Shown in pieces: positions 1 through 5,733 of a stretch of DNA of 10,127 bases. Location: positions 614,230-624,356 of the forward strand of contig MU646401.1 in NCBI GenBank assembly GCA_026770585.1, in the 5' to 3' direction. A program made the position numbers and the translations under genes. The number at the start of each line of letters is the position of its first letter. The stretch's first letter is position 1. The notes below the pieces were generated by a model. It saw nothing but the letters and a program-made list of their open reading frames with translations. It was not told where the DNA came from and did not search any database. The stretch is from Baffinella frigidus (taxonomy: Eukaryota > Cryptophyceae > Cryptomonadales > Baffinellaceae).

Positions 1-227
1 CCCCACACCCCAAACCCCAAACCCCAAACCCCAAACCCCAAACCCCACACCCCAAACCCCAAACCCCAAACCCTAAACCCCAAACCCCATATGGCACTAA
101 CCTGCAAAACAATTTATACCCTGGACGCTAACCCCTAACACCTAACCCCTACACTCTAAACCCTAAACCCTAAACCATAAAATCTGAACGCTAACCCCCA
201 ACCCCTTACCCCTAATCCCCAAAACAG
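1..227. repeat. Degenerate telomere-like heptamer array (intron or upstream sequence)
   Basis: Mostly CCCCAAA, CCCTAAA, CCCCACA and CTAACCC units, interrupted near 88-127 by a short unique stretch. It ends in AAAACAG at 221-227, which serves as the acceptor of exon 1. The units are too degenerate and too interrupted for an active chromosome end, and matching arrays lie between later exons. This is therefore most likely intronic sequence. Confidence 0.85.
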
Positions 228-274
228 GTCGTGCTTCATGCACGATTTTCGGGGACGGATTCCTGCCTGGCCCA
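228..274 (+). CDS. Predicted exon 1 (partial gene)
   Basis: Follows AAAACAG. Read from its first base it gives VVLHARFSGTDSCLAQ, the last codon being completed by exon 2. The donor GTGCGG at 275 leaves two bases of a codon, and exon 2 supplies the third. Intron 1 starts with GTGC and exon 2 also starts with GTGC, the boundary microhomology seen at several other junctions. The frame stays open beyond 274 for about 25 codons, so the donor position rests on phase and on continuity with exon 2. No domain recognised. Confidence 0.5.
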
Positions 275-398
275 GTGCGGCAGCGACTGTCTTGTTGACT
301 GTCTTATCCGCAGGCCCCTCTTCACGAACATCGTGACTGTCTTAGCGACTGCATAACGTCGTGTTGACTGTCTTATCTGACCCCTAACTCCAAACCAG
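275..398 (+). repeat. Intron 1 with four GACTGTCTT repeats
   Basis: A non-telomeric intron of 124 nt. GACTGTCTT occurs at 285, 297, 335 and 366, and the longer unit GTTGACTGTCTTATC occurs twice. It ends CCAAACCAG. It has GT at the start and AG at the end. Confidence 0.5.
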
Positions 399-465
399 GT
401 GCATCGACGTGATGGGCGGCTTTGAGACGTTTATGAAATTCAGCGATGGGGGGACGAAGCTCAAA
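399..465 (+). CDS. Predicted exon 2
   Basis: A clear coding island between telomere-like repeats. After one base completing the previous codon it reads CIDVMGGFETFMKFSDGGTK then LK. Acceptor AAACCAG, donor GTAAAC, ending on a codon boundary. The third codon positions are GC-rich and the reading has no repeat character, unlike everything on either side. The peptide is not recognised; it could be part of a beta-sandwich or a lectin-like region. Confidence 0.72.
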
Positions 466-584
466 GTAAACTCCAAACCCTCAACCCTCAACCCTAAACC
501 CTAAATCTAAACCTGAAACCCTAAACCCTGCCCCCTGCCCCCTAAACCCTAAACCTCAAACCCTAAACCCTAAACCTAAACCAG
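466..584. repeat. Intron 2: telomere-like repeats
   Basis: GT...AG intron of 119 nt made almost wholly of CCCTCAA, CCCTAAA and CCTAAAC units, ending AAACCAG. Confidence 0.7.
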
Positions 585-620
585 GCAATCCTGACGTTCG
601 AGATGAGCCCGATTACCGCG
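585..620 (+). CDS. Predicted exon 3 (36 nt)
   Basis: Twelve codons reading AILTFEMSPITA, in phase with exon 2 (giving ...GTKLKAILTFEMSPITA). The acceptor is AAACCAG followed by G. The donor is GC (GCACACCC), not GT. Immediately after 620 the sequence turns into CCCTACA repeat; a reading frame continues through that repeat, but its translation is pure repeat (HPTPYTL) and should not be taken as protein. Confidence 0.65.
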
Positions 621-1146
621 GCACACCCTCCACCCTCCACCCCACACCCCACACCCTACACCCTACACCCTACACCCCACACCCTACACCTTCACCCTAC
701 ACCCTACACCCTACACCCTACACCCTACACCCTACACCCTACACCCTACACCCTGAGCCCTAAACCCTACACCCTGAACCCTACACCCTACATTCTACAC
801 CCTACACCCTCAACCCTAAACCCTAAACCCCAAACCCTAAACCCCAAACCCTAAACTCTAAACCCTGAACCCTAAACCCTAAACCCCAAACCCCGAACCC
901 CAAACCCTAAACCCTAAACCTCAAACCCTAAACCCTAAACCCTTAACCCCAAACCCTGAACCCTAAACCCTAAACTCTGAACCCCAAACCCCAAACCCTA
1001 CATCCTACTTCCTAAACCCTAAACCACAAAACCTCAACCCCAAACCCAAATTTCTCAACCCTAAACCCAACCCTAAACCCTAAACCCTAAAACCCAAACC
1101 CCAAACCCTGAACCCTAAACCCTAAACCCCACACCCCAAACCGCAG
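621..1146. repeat. Intron 3: long CCCTACA/CCCTAAA heptamer array
   Basis: About 525 nt of degenerate heptamers: CCCTACA-type between about 640 and 810, then CCCTAAA/CCCCAAA/CCCTGAA-type to 1140. Nothing else is seen in it. It starts GC and ends AACCGCAG. Block-wise change of the favoured unit suggests local tandem amplification of variants. Confidence 0.85.
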
Positions 1147-1207
1147 GCGTTGGCGGATCCGCTCGACATCATTGCGCTGTACAAGGGCCAACCGCTACAA
1201 ACTAAAG
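1147..1207 (+). CDS. Predicted exon 4a
   Basis: Reads ALADPLDIIALYKGQPLQTK plus one base, from acceptor ACCGCAG|G to donor GTACGT. Continuity with exon 3 gives ...SPITAALADPLD. The donor GT is the first dinucleotide of a perfect 18-bp palindrome (1208-1225). A second, diverged version of this exon lies at 1381-1444 with the same phases, so this may be one of a pair of alternative exons. Confidence 0.72.
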
Positions 1208-1277
1208 GTACGTATATATACGTACTACGTTTATATATATAGTACGTATATATACGTACTACGTATATATACGTACT
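1208..1277. repeat. AT-rich palindromes at the donor of exon 4a
   Basis: GTACGTATATATACGTAC is a perfect palindrome at 1208-1225 and again at 1242-1259; a 16-bp core recurs at 1260-1275. The first copy includes the donor of exon 4a. The exon end ACTAAAGGTA recurs at 1276, giving a second donor-like site downstream. Confidence 0.85.
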
Positions 1278-1380
1278 AAAGGTATGTATATTATGTATCA
1301 AGGTATTACGTATATTTTGTGCGGTATGTATATTATGTATATTTTTTGCGGTAGTACGTATATTGCGTGCGGTATTCTAG

Positions 1381-1444
1381 CGGGCTTCGCGAGCCCCCTT
1401 GGACATAATCGCGCTTTACAAGGGCAGACCGCTACAAACTCAAG
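1381..1444 (+). CDS. Predicted exon 4b, duplicate of exon 4a
   Basis: After ATTCTAG it reads RASRAPLDIIALYKGRPLQT then Q plus one base, with donor GTCTCG. The 16-codon aligned core differs from exon 4a by five synonymous codon changes and only two replacements, so the protein sequence seems to have been kept. Both copies enter in phase 0 and leave in phase 1. Using either keeps the frame into exon 5, while using both shifts it. It could be a mutually exclusive exon or a recently retired copy. Confidence 0.6.
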
Positions 1445-1791
1445 GTCTCGCATGCGTGTAGTAATTTCCTCTACCCAGAACGAATACGCATATTGTTTGC
1501 GGTAGAGCGATTCCGGGAAATGTTGGCCGCTTTTCGGTTTTCTTGCTTGGCGATTTTTTTATTTCATTTGAACCAGAAAAAGGGTTGACGCCCTTTCAAA
1601 ACGCACCGTTTCGAGAATTCTGGCGACGTCCAGGGGTGCATGCGAGGGCAGGTTCAGGTTGAGGCTCAGTGTTTTTTTTCCTTCTTTTTTTCCCTTGGAG
1701 CGTGACCCGCTGCGAACGAGAGTTGACTAATCCTCTCTGTGTCAGTTGACTAATTCTCGCTGTCGCAGTTGACTAATTCTCGGTGTGGCAG
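1445..1791 (+). other. Intron 4, distal part, with triplicated branch-site/acceptor module
   Basis: Mostly unique sequence. It carries the motif GTGTAGTAATTT at 1456, which is shared with the fold-back elements further on, and T-rich stretches around 1550 and 1673. At 1721-1789 a 23-bp unit is repeated three times: AGTTGACTAAT followed by a short pyrimidine-rich part and GTC or GC. Each unit combines a TGACTAAT branch-point-like motif with a following CAG. The third unit gives the acceptor used by exon 5. Confidence 0.6.
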
Positions 1792-1833
1792 GGACGTGCG
1801 GCGTCAAGAACCTGCTCGAGAATTGCACGAGCG
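1792..1833 (+). CDS. Predicted exon 5 (42 nt)
   Basis: Two bases complete the exon 4 codon (Gly), then TCGVKNLLENCTS and one base. Acceptor TGTGGCAG|G, donor GTACTC. Contains two cysteines, which fits a secreted protein, and NCTS, a potential N-glycosylation sequon (inference). It is followed directly by CT-rich repeat. Confidence 0.7.
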
Positions 1834-2243
1834 GTACTCTCACTCCCTACACCCTGTTGCTCTCGCTCTCGAAATCTCGCTGTCTCTCTCGCTGTCTCGC
1901 TGTCTCTCTTTCTCTCCCTCTCTCTCCCTCTCCCTCTCTCTCGCTGTCTCGCTGTCTCTCTTTCTCTCCCTCTCTCCCCCTCTCCCTCTCTCTCTCTCCC
2001 GCTCTCCCTCTCCCCCTCTCTCCCTCTCTCCCTCTCTCCCTCTCTCCCTCTCTCTCCCTCTCTCCCTCTCTCCCGCTCTTCCTCTCTCCCGCTCTTCCTC
2101 TCTCCCTCCTTCTCTCTCACTCTCCCTCTTCCCCTCACCCCTACCACCTAAACACTCTCTCCCTCGGACGTGCGCTTCTTCTGCGGTTCTTTTCTTGCTC
2201 TTTCTACCCCGCCCCTCTCGCCTCGCTCTCTCTCACGCACCCT

Positions 2244-2302
<59 letters not shown>

Positions 2303-2441
2303 TTACTCTCCCTCTCCCTCTCGCCTCGCTCTCTCTCACTCTCTTACTCACTCACTCTCTCTCTCTCTCTCTCTCTCTCTTACTCACCCTCTCCCTCTCG
2401 CCTCGCTCTCTCTCTCACACACGCACCTTCTCGGGGTACAG
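1834..2441. repeat. Intron 5: (CT)n / CCCTCT polypyrimidine tract
   Basis: About 600 nt, almost purely pyrimidine on the + strand from 1857 to 2420. It mixes CTCTCT dinucleotide repeat with CTCTCCCT and CTCGCTGT variants and a short CACACACA run near 2292. A less simple stretch lies at 2150-2220. The long frames here (LSLSLS / RERERE) are repeat translations. Ends GGGGTACAG. Confidence 0.9.
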
Positions 2442-2475
2442 TAACTAGCACATTGCGTGAGGCCTTTGCGGCGCC
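2442..2475 (+). CDS. Predicted exon 6 (34 nt)
   Basis: Two bases complete a Val codon, then TSTLREAFAA and two bases. Acceptor GGGTACAG. The donor is read as GA (GACGATGG), because this leaves the phase needed by exon 7 and because intron and next exon then both start GAC. The frame stays open a further 10 codons (TMVVWQYIIN), so a later donor is possible; no GT there fits the phase. Confidence 0.55.
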
Positions 2476-2743
2476 GACGATGGTTGTTTGGCAATACATT
2501 ATCAATCTCTCTCACGCACCCTCTCCCTCTCCCCCCCCCTCGCTCTCTCTCGCTCTCTCTCACCCACGCTCCCTCGTCCTCTAACCCTCTCCTTCTCTCT
2601 CTCTTACTCACCCTCTCCCTCTCCCCCACCCTCGCCCTCTCCCTCTCTCTCTCGCTCGCTCTCTCTCTCACCCTCACCCTCGCCCTCACCCTCTCCCTCC
2701 CCCTCGCTGTCTCTCTTACGCTCCCTCCTCTCGCCCTGGGCAG
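2476..2743. repeat. Intron 6: second CT-rich tract
   Basis: Short unique start, then CTCT, CCCTCT, CCCTCGCT and CACCCT repeats from about 2508 to 2735, ending CTGGGCAG. Same type of repeat as intron 5. Confidence 0.75.
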
Positions 2744-2794
2744 GACCGCGCCCGTCGAGGCAGCTCATGTGGGCGTACACCTCCAGGTCCTCGG
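2744..2794 (+). CDS. Predicted exon 7
   Basis: One base completes a Pro-Thr junction with exon 6, then TAPVEAAHVGVHLQVL and two bases. Acceptor CTGGGCAG|G, donor GTTGAG. Phases agree on both sides, giving ...REAFAAPTAPVEAAHV across exons 6-7 and ...LQVLGDELAQ across exons 7-8. The opposite strand of this island also reads plausibly (DLEVYAHMSCLDGR); the + reading is preferred because it links to its neighbours. Confidence 0.6.
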
Positions 2795-3034
2795 GTTGAG
2801 GGTGGAGGGTGGAGGGTGGAGGGTTGAGAGTTGAGAGTTGAGGGTCGAGAGTGGAGGGTCGAGGGTCGAGGGTCGAGGGTCGAGGGTCGAGGGTCGAGGG
2901 TCGAGGGTCGAGGGTCGAGGGTCGAGGGTCGAGGGTCGAGGGTCGAGGGTTGCGGGTTGACGGTTGACGGTTGACGGTTGACGGTTGACGGTCGAGGGTT
3001 GCGGGTTGACGGTTGACGGTTGACGGTTGACGGT

Positions 3035-3080
<46 letters not shown>

Positions 3081-3085
3081 GGTGT
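2795..3085. repeat. G-rich heptamer array GGGTCGA/GGGTTGA/CGGTTGA
   Basis: A clean 7-bp tandem array of variants GGGTGGA, GGGTTGA, GGGTCGA (more than ten in a row around 2855-2948), GGGTTGC and CGGTTGA. A higher-order period of 49 bp (seven units) is visible: the GGGTTGC start recurs at 2947 and 2996. Orientation is opposite to the C-rich arrays in the other introns. Confidence 0.9.
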
Positions 3086-3405
3086 AGCTGCCATAACCTG
3101 TCTGTGTACCCGGCCTTCATTTTGATTGTTTTCACGCCAACCTAACCGCGACCCTAGCCACTCGGACCATGCCGGGAACATTCTAAAGTTAACTTTTGGA
3201 TTTTTTCTAAGGAAACACGCCACAAGTCAGTAATGTTGGTGACGTTATGTCCAAATACCCCGAACCCCCAGCCCGAAGCTTGAAACCCTACCCCCCCCAA
3301 AACCAGCGACGAGCATGCTAGATTCTGAAGATGTGTTCCCTTCGTAGCCCGCTGATGTGTTCCCTACATAGCCCGCTTGAACCCCCCCCCCCACACACAC
3401 ACCAG
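3086..3405. other. Remainder of intron 7, no confident gene
   Basis: Mixed unique sequence. At 3325-3376 a 24-bp unit (GATGTGTTCCCT plus TAGCCCGCT) is repeated twice; its reverse complement resembles 3902-3937. A C-run and CACACA tract at 3382-3401 precede the acceptor CACACCAG. A minus-strand frame across 3100-3190 has mixed composition, but nothing links it to an exon. Confidence 0.5.
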
Positions 3406-3491
3406 CGACGAGCTGGCTCAGGCAGATTTCCAGACAGCGGGGGAGGTGGCCAAGACATCGGTCTCCTTTGAGTTTATCGTCGATTCCGCTG
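3406..3491 (+). CDS. Predicted exon 8
   Basis: One base completes Gly, then DELAQADFQTAGEVAKTSVS followed by FEFIVDSA and one base: one of the clearest coding islands. Acceptor ACACACCAG, donor GTCCACC. Intron 8 and exon 9 both begin GTCC. The alternating FEFIV pattern suggests a beta strand. Joined to exon 9 it reads FIVDSAGPGVYYLVLW, reminiscent of an Ig/filamin-like sandwich; that fold is an inference, not a recognised match. Confidence 0.78.
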
Positions 3492-3546
3492 GTCCACCCC
3501 CAATCCGTAACGCGCGAAGTCTTCACACACGCAGCTGTCTCCAAGG

Positions 3547-4038
3547 GATTTTGAATAACCCGTACGACATACGCCCCTACGGTAGGCAACCCGTAGGGAC
3601 GACCCTACGGTAGACAACCCGTAGGGACATAGGGGGGTTGTACGGATGCACGTTGGCGTTTGAACCTCACACGCAGCAGCCAGGGTTTCGCGCCAAGAAG
3701 CATACCACACCCACACGAGAACGCTAGAGGGGCCTATTTAAAACCAGGGTGCTTGAAAAAGTGGGCATTCGTGTAGTAACTTTCGTTGATGGGTCACGTT
3801 ACTAGCCATGTATTCGCCAGTCACGAAGTTGGAATACCTTATCCTGGTACAAATATCTACAACCCCACATATAAATAGGCCCCTCTAGCATTCTCGAGTG
3901 GACAGCGGGCTACTCAGGGAACACCTCTTCAGAATCAAGGCGTTTCCGGTTACCTTATCCGTAGGAACCCCCCCTATGTCCCTACGGGTTGCCTACCGTG
4001 GGGTCCTGGGGTTGATCGCTTAAGGGTTATTCAAAATC
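3547..4038. repeat. Large inverted repeat (arms 3547-3660 and 3938-4038) around a MITE
   Basis: The left arm runs from ATTTTGAATAACCC through CCTACGGTAGGCAACCCGTA and GGGACATAGGGGGGTT to GGCGTTT. The right arm is its reverse complement, ending GGGTTATTCAAAAT. The left arm has an extra tandem copy of the CCCTACGG hairpin unit. Related single copies lie at 4750-4838 (right-arm orientation) and 6872-6925 (left-arm orientation). CCCTACGG pairing with CCGTAGGG forms an 8-bp stem in the left arm and in the 6872 copy. Confidence 0.8.
3711..3901. mobile_element. M1: MITE-like element with 30-bp terminal inverted repeats
   Basis: Begins CCACACGAGAACGCTAGAGG and ends with the reverse complement of CCACTCGAGAATGCTAGAGG; the repeats match over 30 bp with two mismatches. 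Inside are GTGTAGTAACTTTCGTTG, GGTCACGT, TGGTAC and CAACCCCACAT, shared with M2-M4. No coding capacity. No convincing target-site duplication. Confidence 0.75.
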
Positions 4039-4058
4039 ACTTCGAAGACCGCTGTTGT

Positions 4059-4207
4059 TTGCGCCAAGAAGCATCCTAGTAACAGCGAAAGAACAAGGCA
4101 CCCCCCCCGACAAAATATAAGCGCGCTGATGTACCCACCCGACACCCTAACTGCCACACCCGAACCCCAAACCCCAAACCCCCATCCCCGAATCCTTGCA
4201 CCCTTAG
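4059..4207. other. Rest of intron 8 before the exon 9 fossil
   Basis: GCGCCAAGAAGCAT here (4060-4073) is a direct repeat of 3690-3703, flanking the M1 region. A C-rich degenerate telomere-like stretch follows (4128-4206) and ends ACCCTTAG. Confidence 0.5.
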
Positions 4208-4425
4208 GTCCGGGGGTGTACTTGAAAACATGGATTCTTTTACAAGCGAAGAAAACAAAAGAGGTGTGTAGTAATTTTCACACAAATTGGGGCACGTATC
4301 TTCGGGAATTCCCTGAGATACGTGACCAAGCCTGCCCGTGACTGGTACTAAATTTAGCAACCTCACATTTAAAATGGTCCTCTTTCCAGCCTCGAGTGGT
4401 ACCTGGTCGTATGGCGCCCCCACAA
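4208..4425 (+). pseudogene. Decayed copy of exon 9 split by element M2
   Basis: The first 14 bases after ACCCTTAG are identical to the start of exon 9 (GTCCGGGGGTGTAC). The rest of the exon resumes after the element at 4400, as TACCTGGTCGTATGG against TACTTGGTCCTATGG in exon 9. Taken together: PGVY | YLVVWRPH, compared with PGVYYLVLWSHR. The acceptor AG survives. The insertion lies between two Tyr codons. Confidence 0.65.
4222..4399. mobile_element. M2: MITE-like element inside the exon 9 copy
   Basis: Starts CTTGAAAACATGGATTC, matching an internal part of M1, so it lacks the outermost left end. It carries GTGTGTAGTAATTTTCACAC and a hairpin CACGTATCT...AGATACGTG at 4293-4324 with a GGGAATTCCC core. 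It ends AGCCTCGAGTGG like M3 and M4. Confidence 0.7.
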
Positions 4426-4539
4426 CTACACTCCGAACCCAACACCCTGAACCCGAAACCCGAGACCGCGTTCCGCTTTCGAACAAAGCCAATGCGTGTC
4501 AATAAGTGGTTCCTGAACCCCAAACCCGAAAACCGACAG

Positions 4540-4607
4540 GTCCGGGGGTGTACTACTTGGTCCTATGGAGCCACCGCCTCCAAGCCAAGATCCTCCAGCT
4601 TGACTAC
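4540..4607 (+). CDS. Predicted exon 9
   Basis: Two bases complete Gly from exon 8, then PGVYYLVLWSHRLQAKILQL then DY. Acceptor ACCGACAG|G, donor GTTACC on a codon boundary. The hydrophobic alternating YYLVLW strand supports a beta-sandwich type fold (inference). An interrupted copy of this exon lies upstream at 4208-4425. Confidence 0.75.
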
Positions 4608-5077
4608 GTTACCGACGTTTCGGTCTCTCTCACCACGCCATTTAATTCGGAGTCCTAACTAAAGTTACCCTATGCCACAGTAACTTCTCCTATGCCCGGT
4701 AAGCTGCACGCTGAGGGCTACGAAGGGATTTTCGGCCCATTTCGGGCCGATACCTTATCCGTAGGAAACCCCCTATGTCCCTACGGGTTGCCTACCGTAC
4801 GGTCTTGGGTCTGGTCGCTTAGGGGGTTATTCAAAATTCTTTCGAAGTCCGCTGTGTGGCCAGAGGGCTCGAAACATCCACGTTTGAGAGGGGGCCCAAT
4901 CGATCGTTTTGCACAGGAACATGTTTACCTGGGAATGGCTCAAAGGGTTTGGGCCCCCTCACGTTTGACACCTTTCAGCGGAAACCCGAACGGTTCTAAA
5001 GTCAATTTAGCTAGATCTGACTGAGATGAGACAGTCATTACCCTCAAGAGCCCTCTGGCGTGGCAGTCAACTGCCAG
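4608..5077. other. Intron 9: repeat-copy and hairpin-rich intron
   Basis: Contains a short hairpin TCGGCCC/GGGCCGA (4731-4749), a copy of the CCCTACGG repeat (4750-4838), an 8-bp-TSD element (4888-4960) and a 16-bp hairpin GGCAGT/ACTGCC near 5062-5075. A frame at 4692-4745 (KLHAEGYEGIFGPFRADT) looks protein-like but runs into the repeat. Ends ACTGCCAG. Confidence 0.5.
4880..4968. mobile_element. 73-bp TIR element with perfect 8-bp target-site duplication
   Basis: GAGGGGGCCCAA at 4888-4899 is an exact inverted repeat of TTGGGCCCCCTC at 4949-4960. The element is flanked on both sides by ACGTTTGA (4880-4887 and 4961-4968). An 8-bp duplication with short inverted repeats fits a non-autonomous element of the hAT or P type (established for those superfamilies). 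It is too small to code for anything. Confidence 0.8.
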
Positions 5078-5125
5078 CCGAAGGGTTTTGCTAAAGTGAA
5101 CCCCCATGGAATCTCATCCCGGCGA
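5078..5125 (+). CDS. Predicted exon 10 (tentative frame)
   Basis: From acceptor ACTGCCAG to donor GTATTTC it reads PKGFAKVNPHGISSRR, entering and leaving on codon boundaries, which fits exon 9 and exon 11. An alternative uses another frame (PWNLIP) and a GC donor at 5122; it would match the WNLIP start of exon 12, with which 16 bases (TGGAATCTCATCCCGG) are identical. The GT-AG version is preferred because its phases fit without unusual sites. Confidence 0.45.
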
Positions 5126-5254
5126 GTATTTCTGAGAAATACGATTTCGGGGATCTCCGATTCGATTTGCAACGAAAATTACCACACGGACGTGACTGAA
5201 AATGTCCGGTGTGTAGTAATTTTCGTTGCCAGGATCGTATTTCTCAGAAATACT
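5125..5254. mobile_element. Q: hairpin element almost exactly filling intron 10
   Basis: A perfect 21-bp inverted repeat (5125-5145 with 5234-5254) encloses a second stem, AACGAAAATTACCACAC (5171-5187) with GTGTAGTAATTTTCGTT (5211-5227). The predicted intron (5126-5260) starts inside the first base of the left arm and ends six bases after the right arm at CTACCCAG. The element therefore supplies the donor and nearly the whole intron: an introner candidate. Confidence 0.75.
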
Positions 5255-5260
5255 ACCCAG

Positions 5261-5332
5261 GATGAAATCCTGTCAACTTCAGACGGAAAAATCGCACTGT
5301 GGCCCCGCCTCCAAGCCAACAAACCACTCGAG
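5261..5332 (+). CDS. Predicted exon 11
   Basis: Twenty-four codons: DEILSTSDGKIALWPRLQAN then KPLE. Acceptor TACCCAG|G, donor GC (GCTAGAAA), which lies in the left inverted repeat of element M3. Under this model the terminal CCACTCGAG of M3 contributes PLE to the protein. Exon 9 has a similar RLQAK. No known domain recognised. Confidence 0.62.
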
Positions 5333-5533
5333 GCTAGAAATGTGTCTATTGCAAAAGTTTTGAGTTTACACGTCCTTGACAAGTGGACCGCTGTGTAGTA
5401 ATTTTCATACAAATATCGCGTTTGGTCACGTTCCTCCCGTACATATGGGAGCAACGTGACCAAGCCTGCCTGTGACTGGTACTAAATTTAACAACCCCAC
5501 ATTTAAAATACTCCCTCTTTCAGCCTCAAGTGG
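5324..5533. mobile_element. M3: full-length MITE-like element acting as intron 11
   Basis: Ends are CCACTCGAGGCTAGAAA (5324-5340) and the reverse complement of CCACTTGAGGCTGAAA (5518-5533). Inside are GTGTAGTAATTTTCATAC, the stem TTGGTCACGTT/AACGTGACCAA, ACTGGTACTAAATTTAACAA and CCCCACATTTAAAA. The predicted GC-AG intron 5333-5530 lies within it, using GAG|GC from the left end and CTCAAG from the right end. Confidence 0.75.
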
Positions 5534-5733
5534 AATCTCATCCCGGACCTGAATAGATTTAATTTCGGGAACTATCCATCTAAAAGATTTCTGGTACAAA
5601 CCCAGTTATTTCAAGGACCCCAAAGTACGAAATGGCTCAAACGCCAAGACAAATCGTTTAGATGGACTGTATCCGTGAAGAACGTTGGCTGCGAAGTGGT
5701 CCTCTCGAGGAGGGATGCCATGCGCGACTTGAG
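5531..5733 (+). CDS. Predicted exon 12 (longest exon)
   Basis: A 203-nt open stretch: WNLIPDLNRFNFGNYPSKRF ... TKWLKRQDKSFRWTVSVKN ... CEVVLSRRDAMRDLS. The first 25 codons are AT-rich, unlike the GC-rich remainder, and an in-phase acceptor ACCCAG lies at 5600-5605, so a shorter exon starting at 5606 is possible. The exon ends at AGCGTG, which recurs at 5810. Basic residues are abundant (KWLKRQDK). No domain recognised. Confidence 0.68.

Noticed and set aside
1-227. True chromosome end (telomere)
   Set aside because: Repeats are degenerate, mixed with unique sequence, and recur between exons through the window and at its other end.
603-854. Open frame encoding HPTPYTL repeats
   Set aside because: Only its first few codons (exon 3) are non-repetitive; the rest is translated CCCTACA heptamer array.
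1769-2834. Several long overlapping frames rich in Leu-Ser or Arg-Glu on both strands
   Set aside because: (CT)n translates openly in all frames. Only the short ends overlapping exons 5, 6 and 7 look coding.
2716-3223. Minus-strand frames with PSTLNPQ repeats and a start near WSEWLGSRLGW
   Set aside because: Heptamer translation for most of its length; the unique part does not connect to any exon and contradicts the + strand gene.
3245-3716. Minus-strand frames across exon 8
   Set aside because: They overlap the strong + strand exon 8 and run into fold-back repeats; treated as shadows.
4208-4263. Alternative exon reading PGVYLKTWILLQAK with a GTGTGT donor
   Set aside because: After the first 14 bases the sequence matches the interior of element M1, so the LQAK likeness to exon 9 is probably chance.
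4692-4745. Protein-like frame KLHAEGYEGIFGPF
   Set aside because: Contains a palindrome, runs straight into the CCCTACGG repeat and has no matching donor.
5060-5463. Opposing frames over Q and M3 (112 and 94 codons)
   Set aside because: They read through hairpin elements; only 5078-5125 and 5261-5332 are kept, the latter in a different frame from the 112-codon reading.
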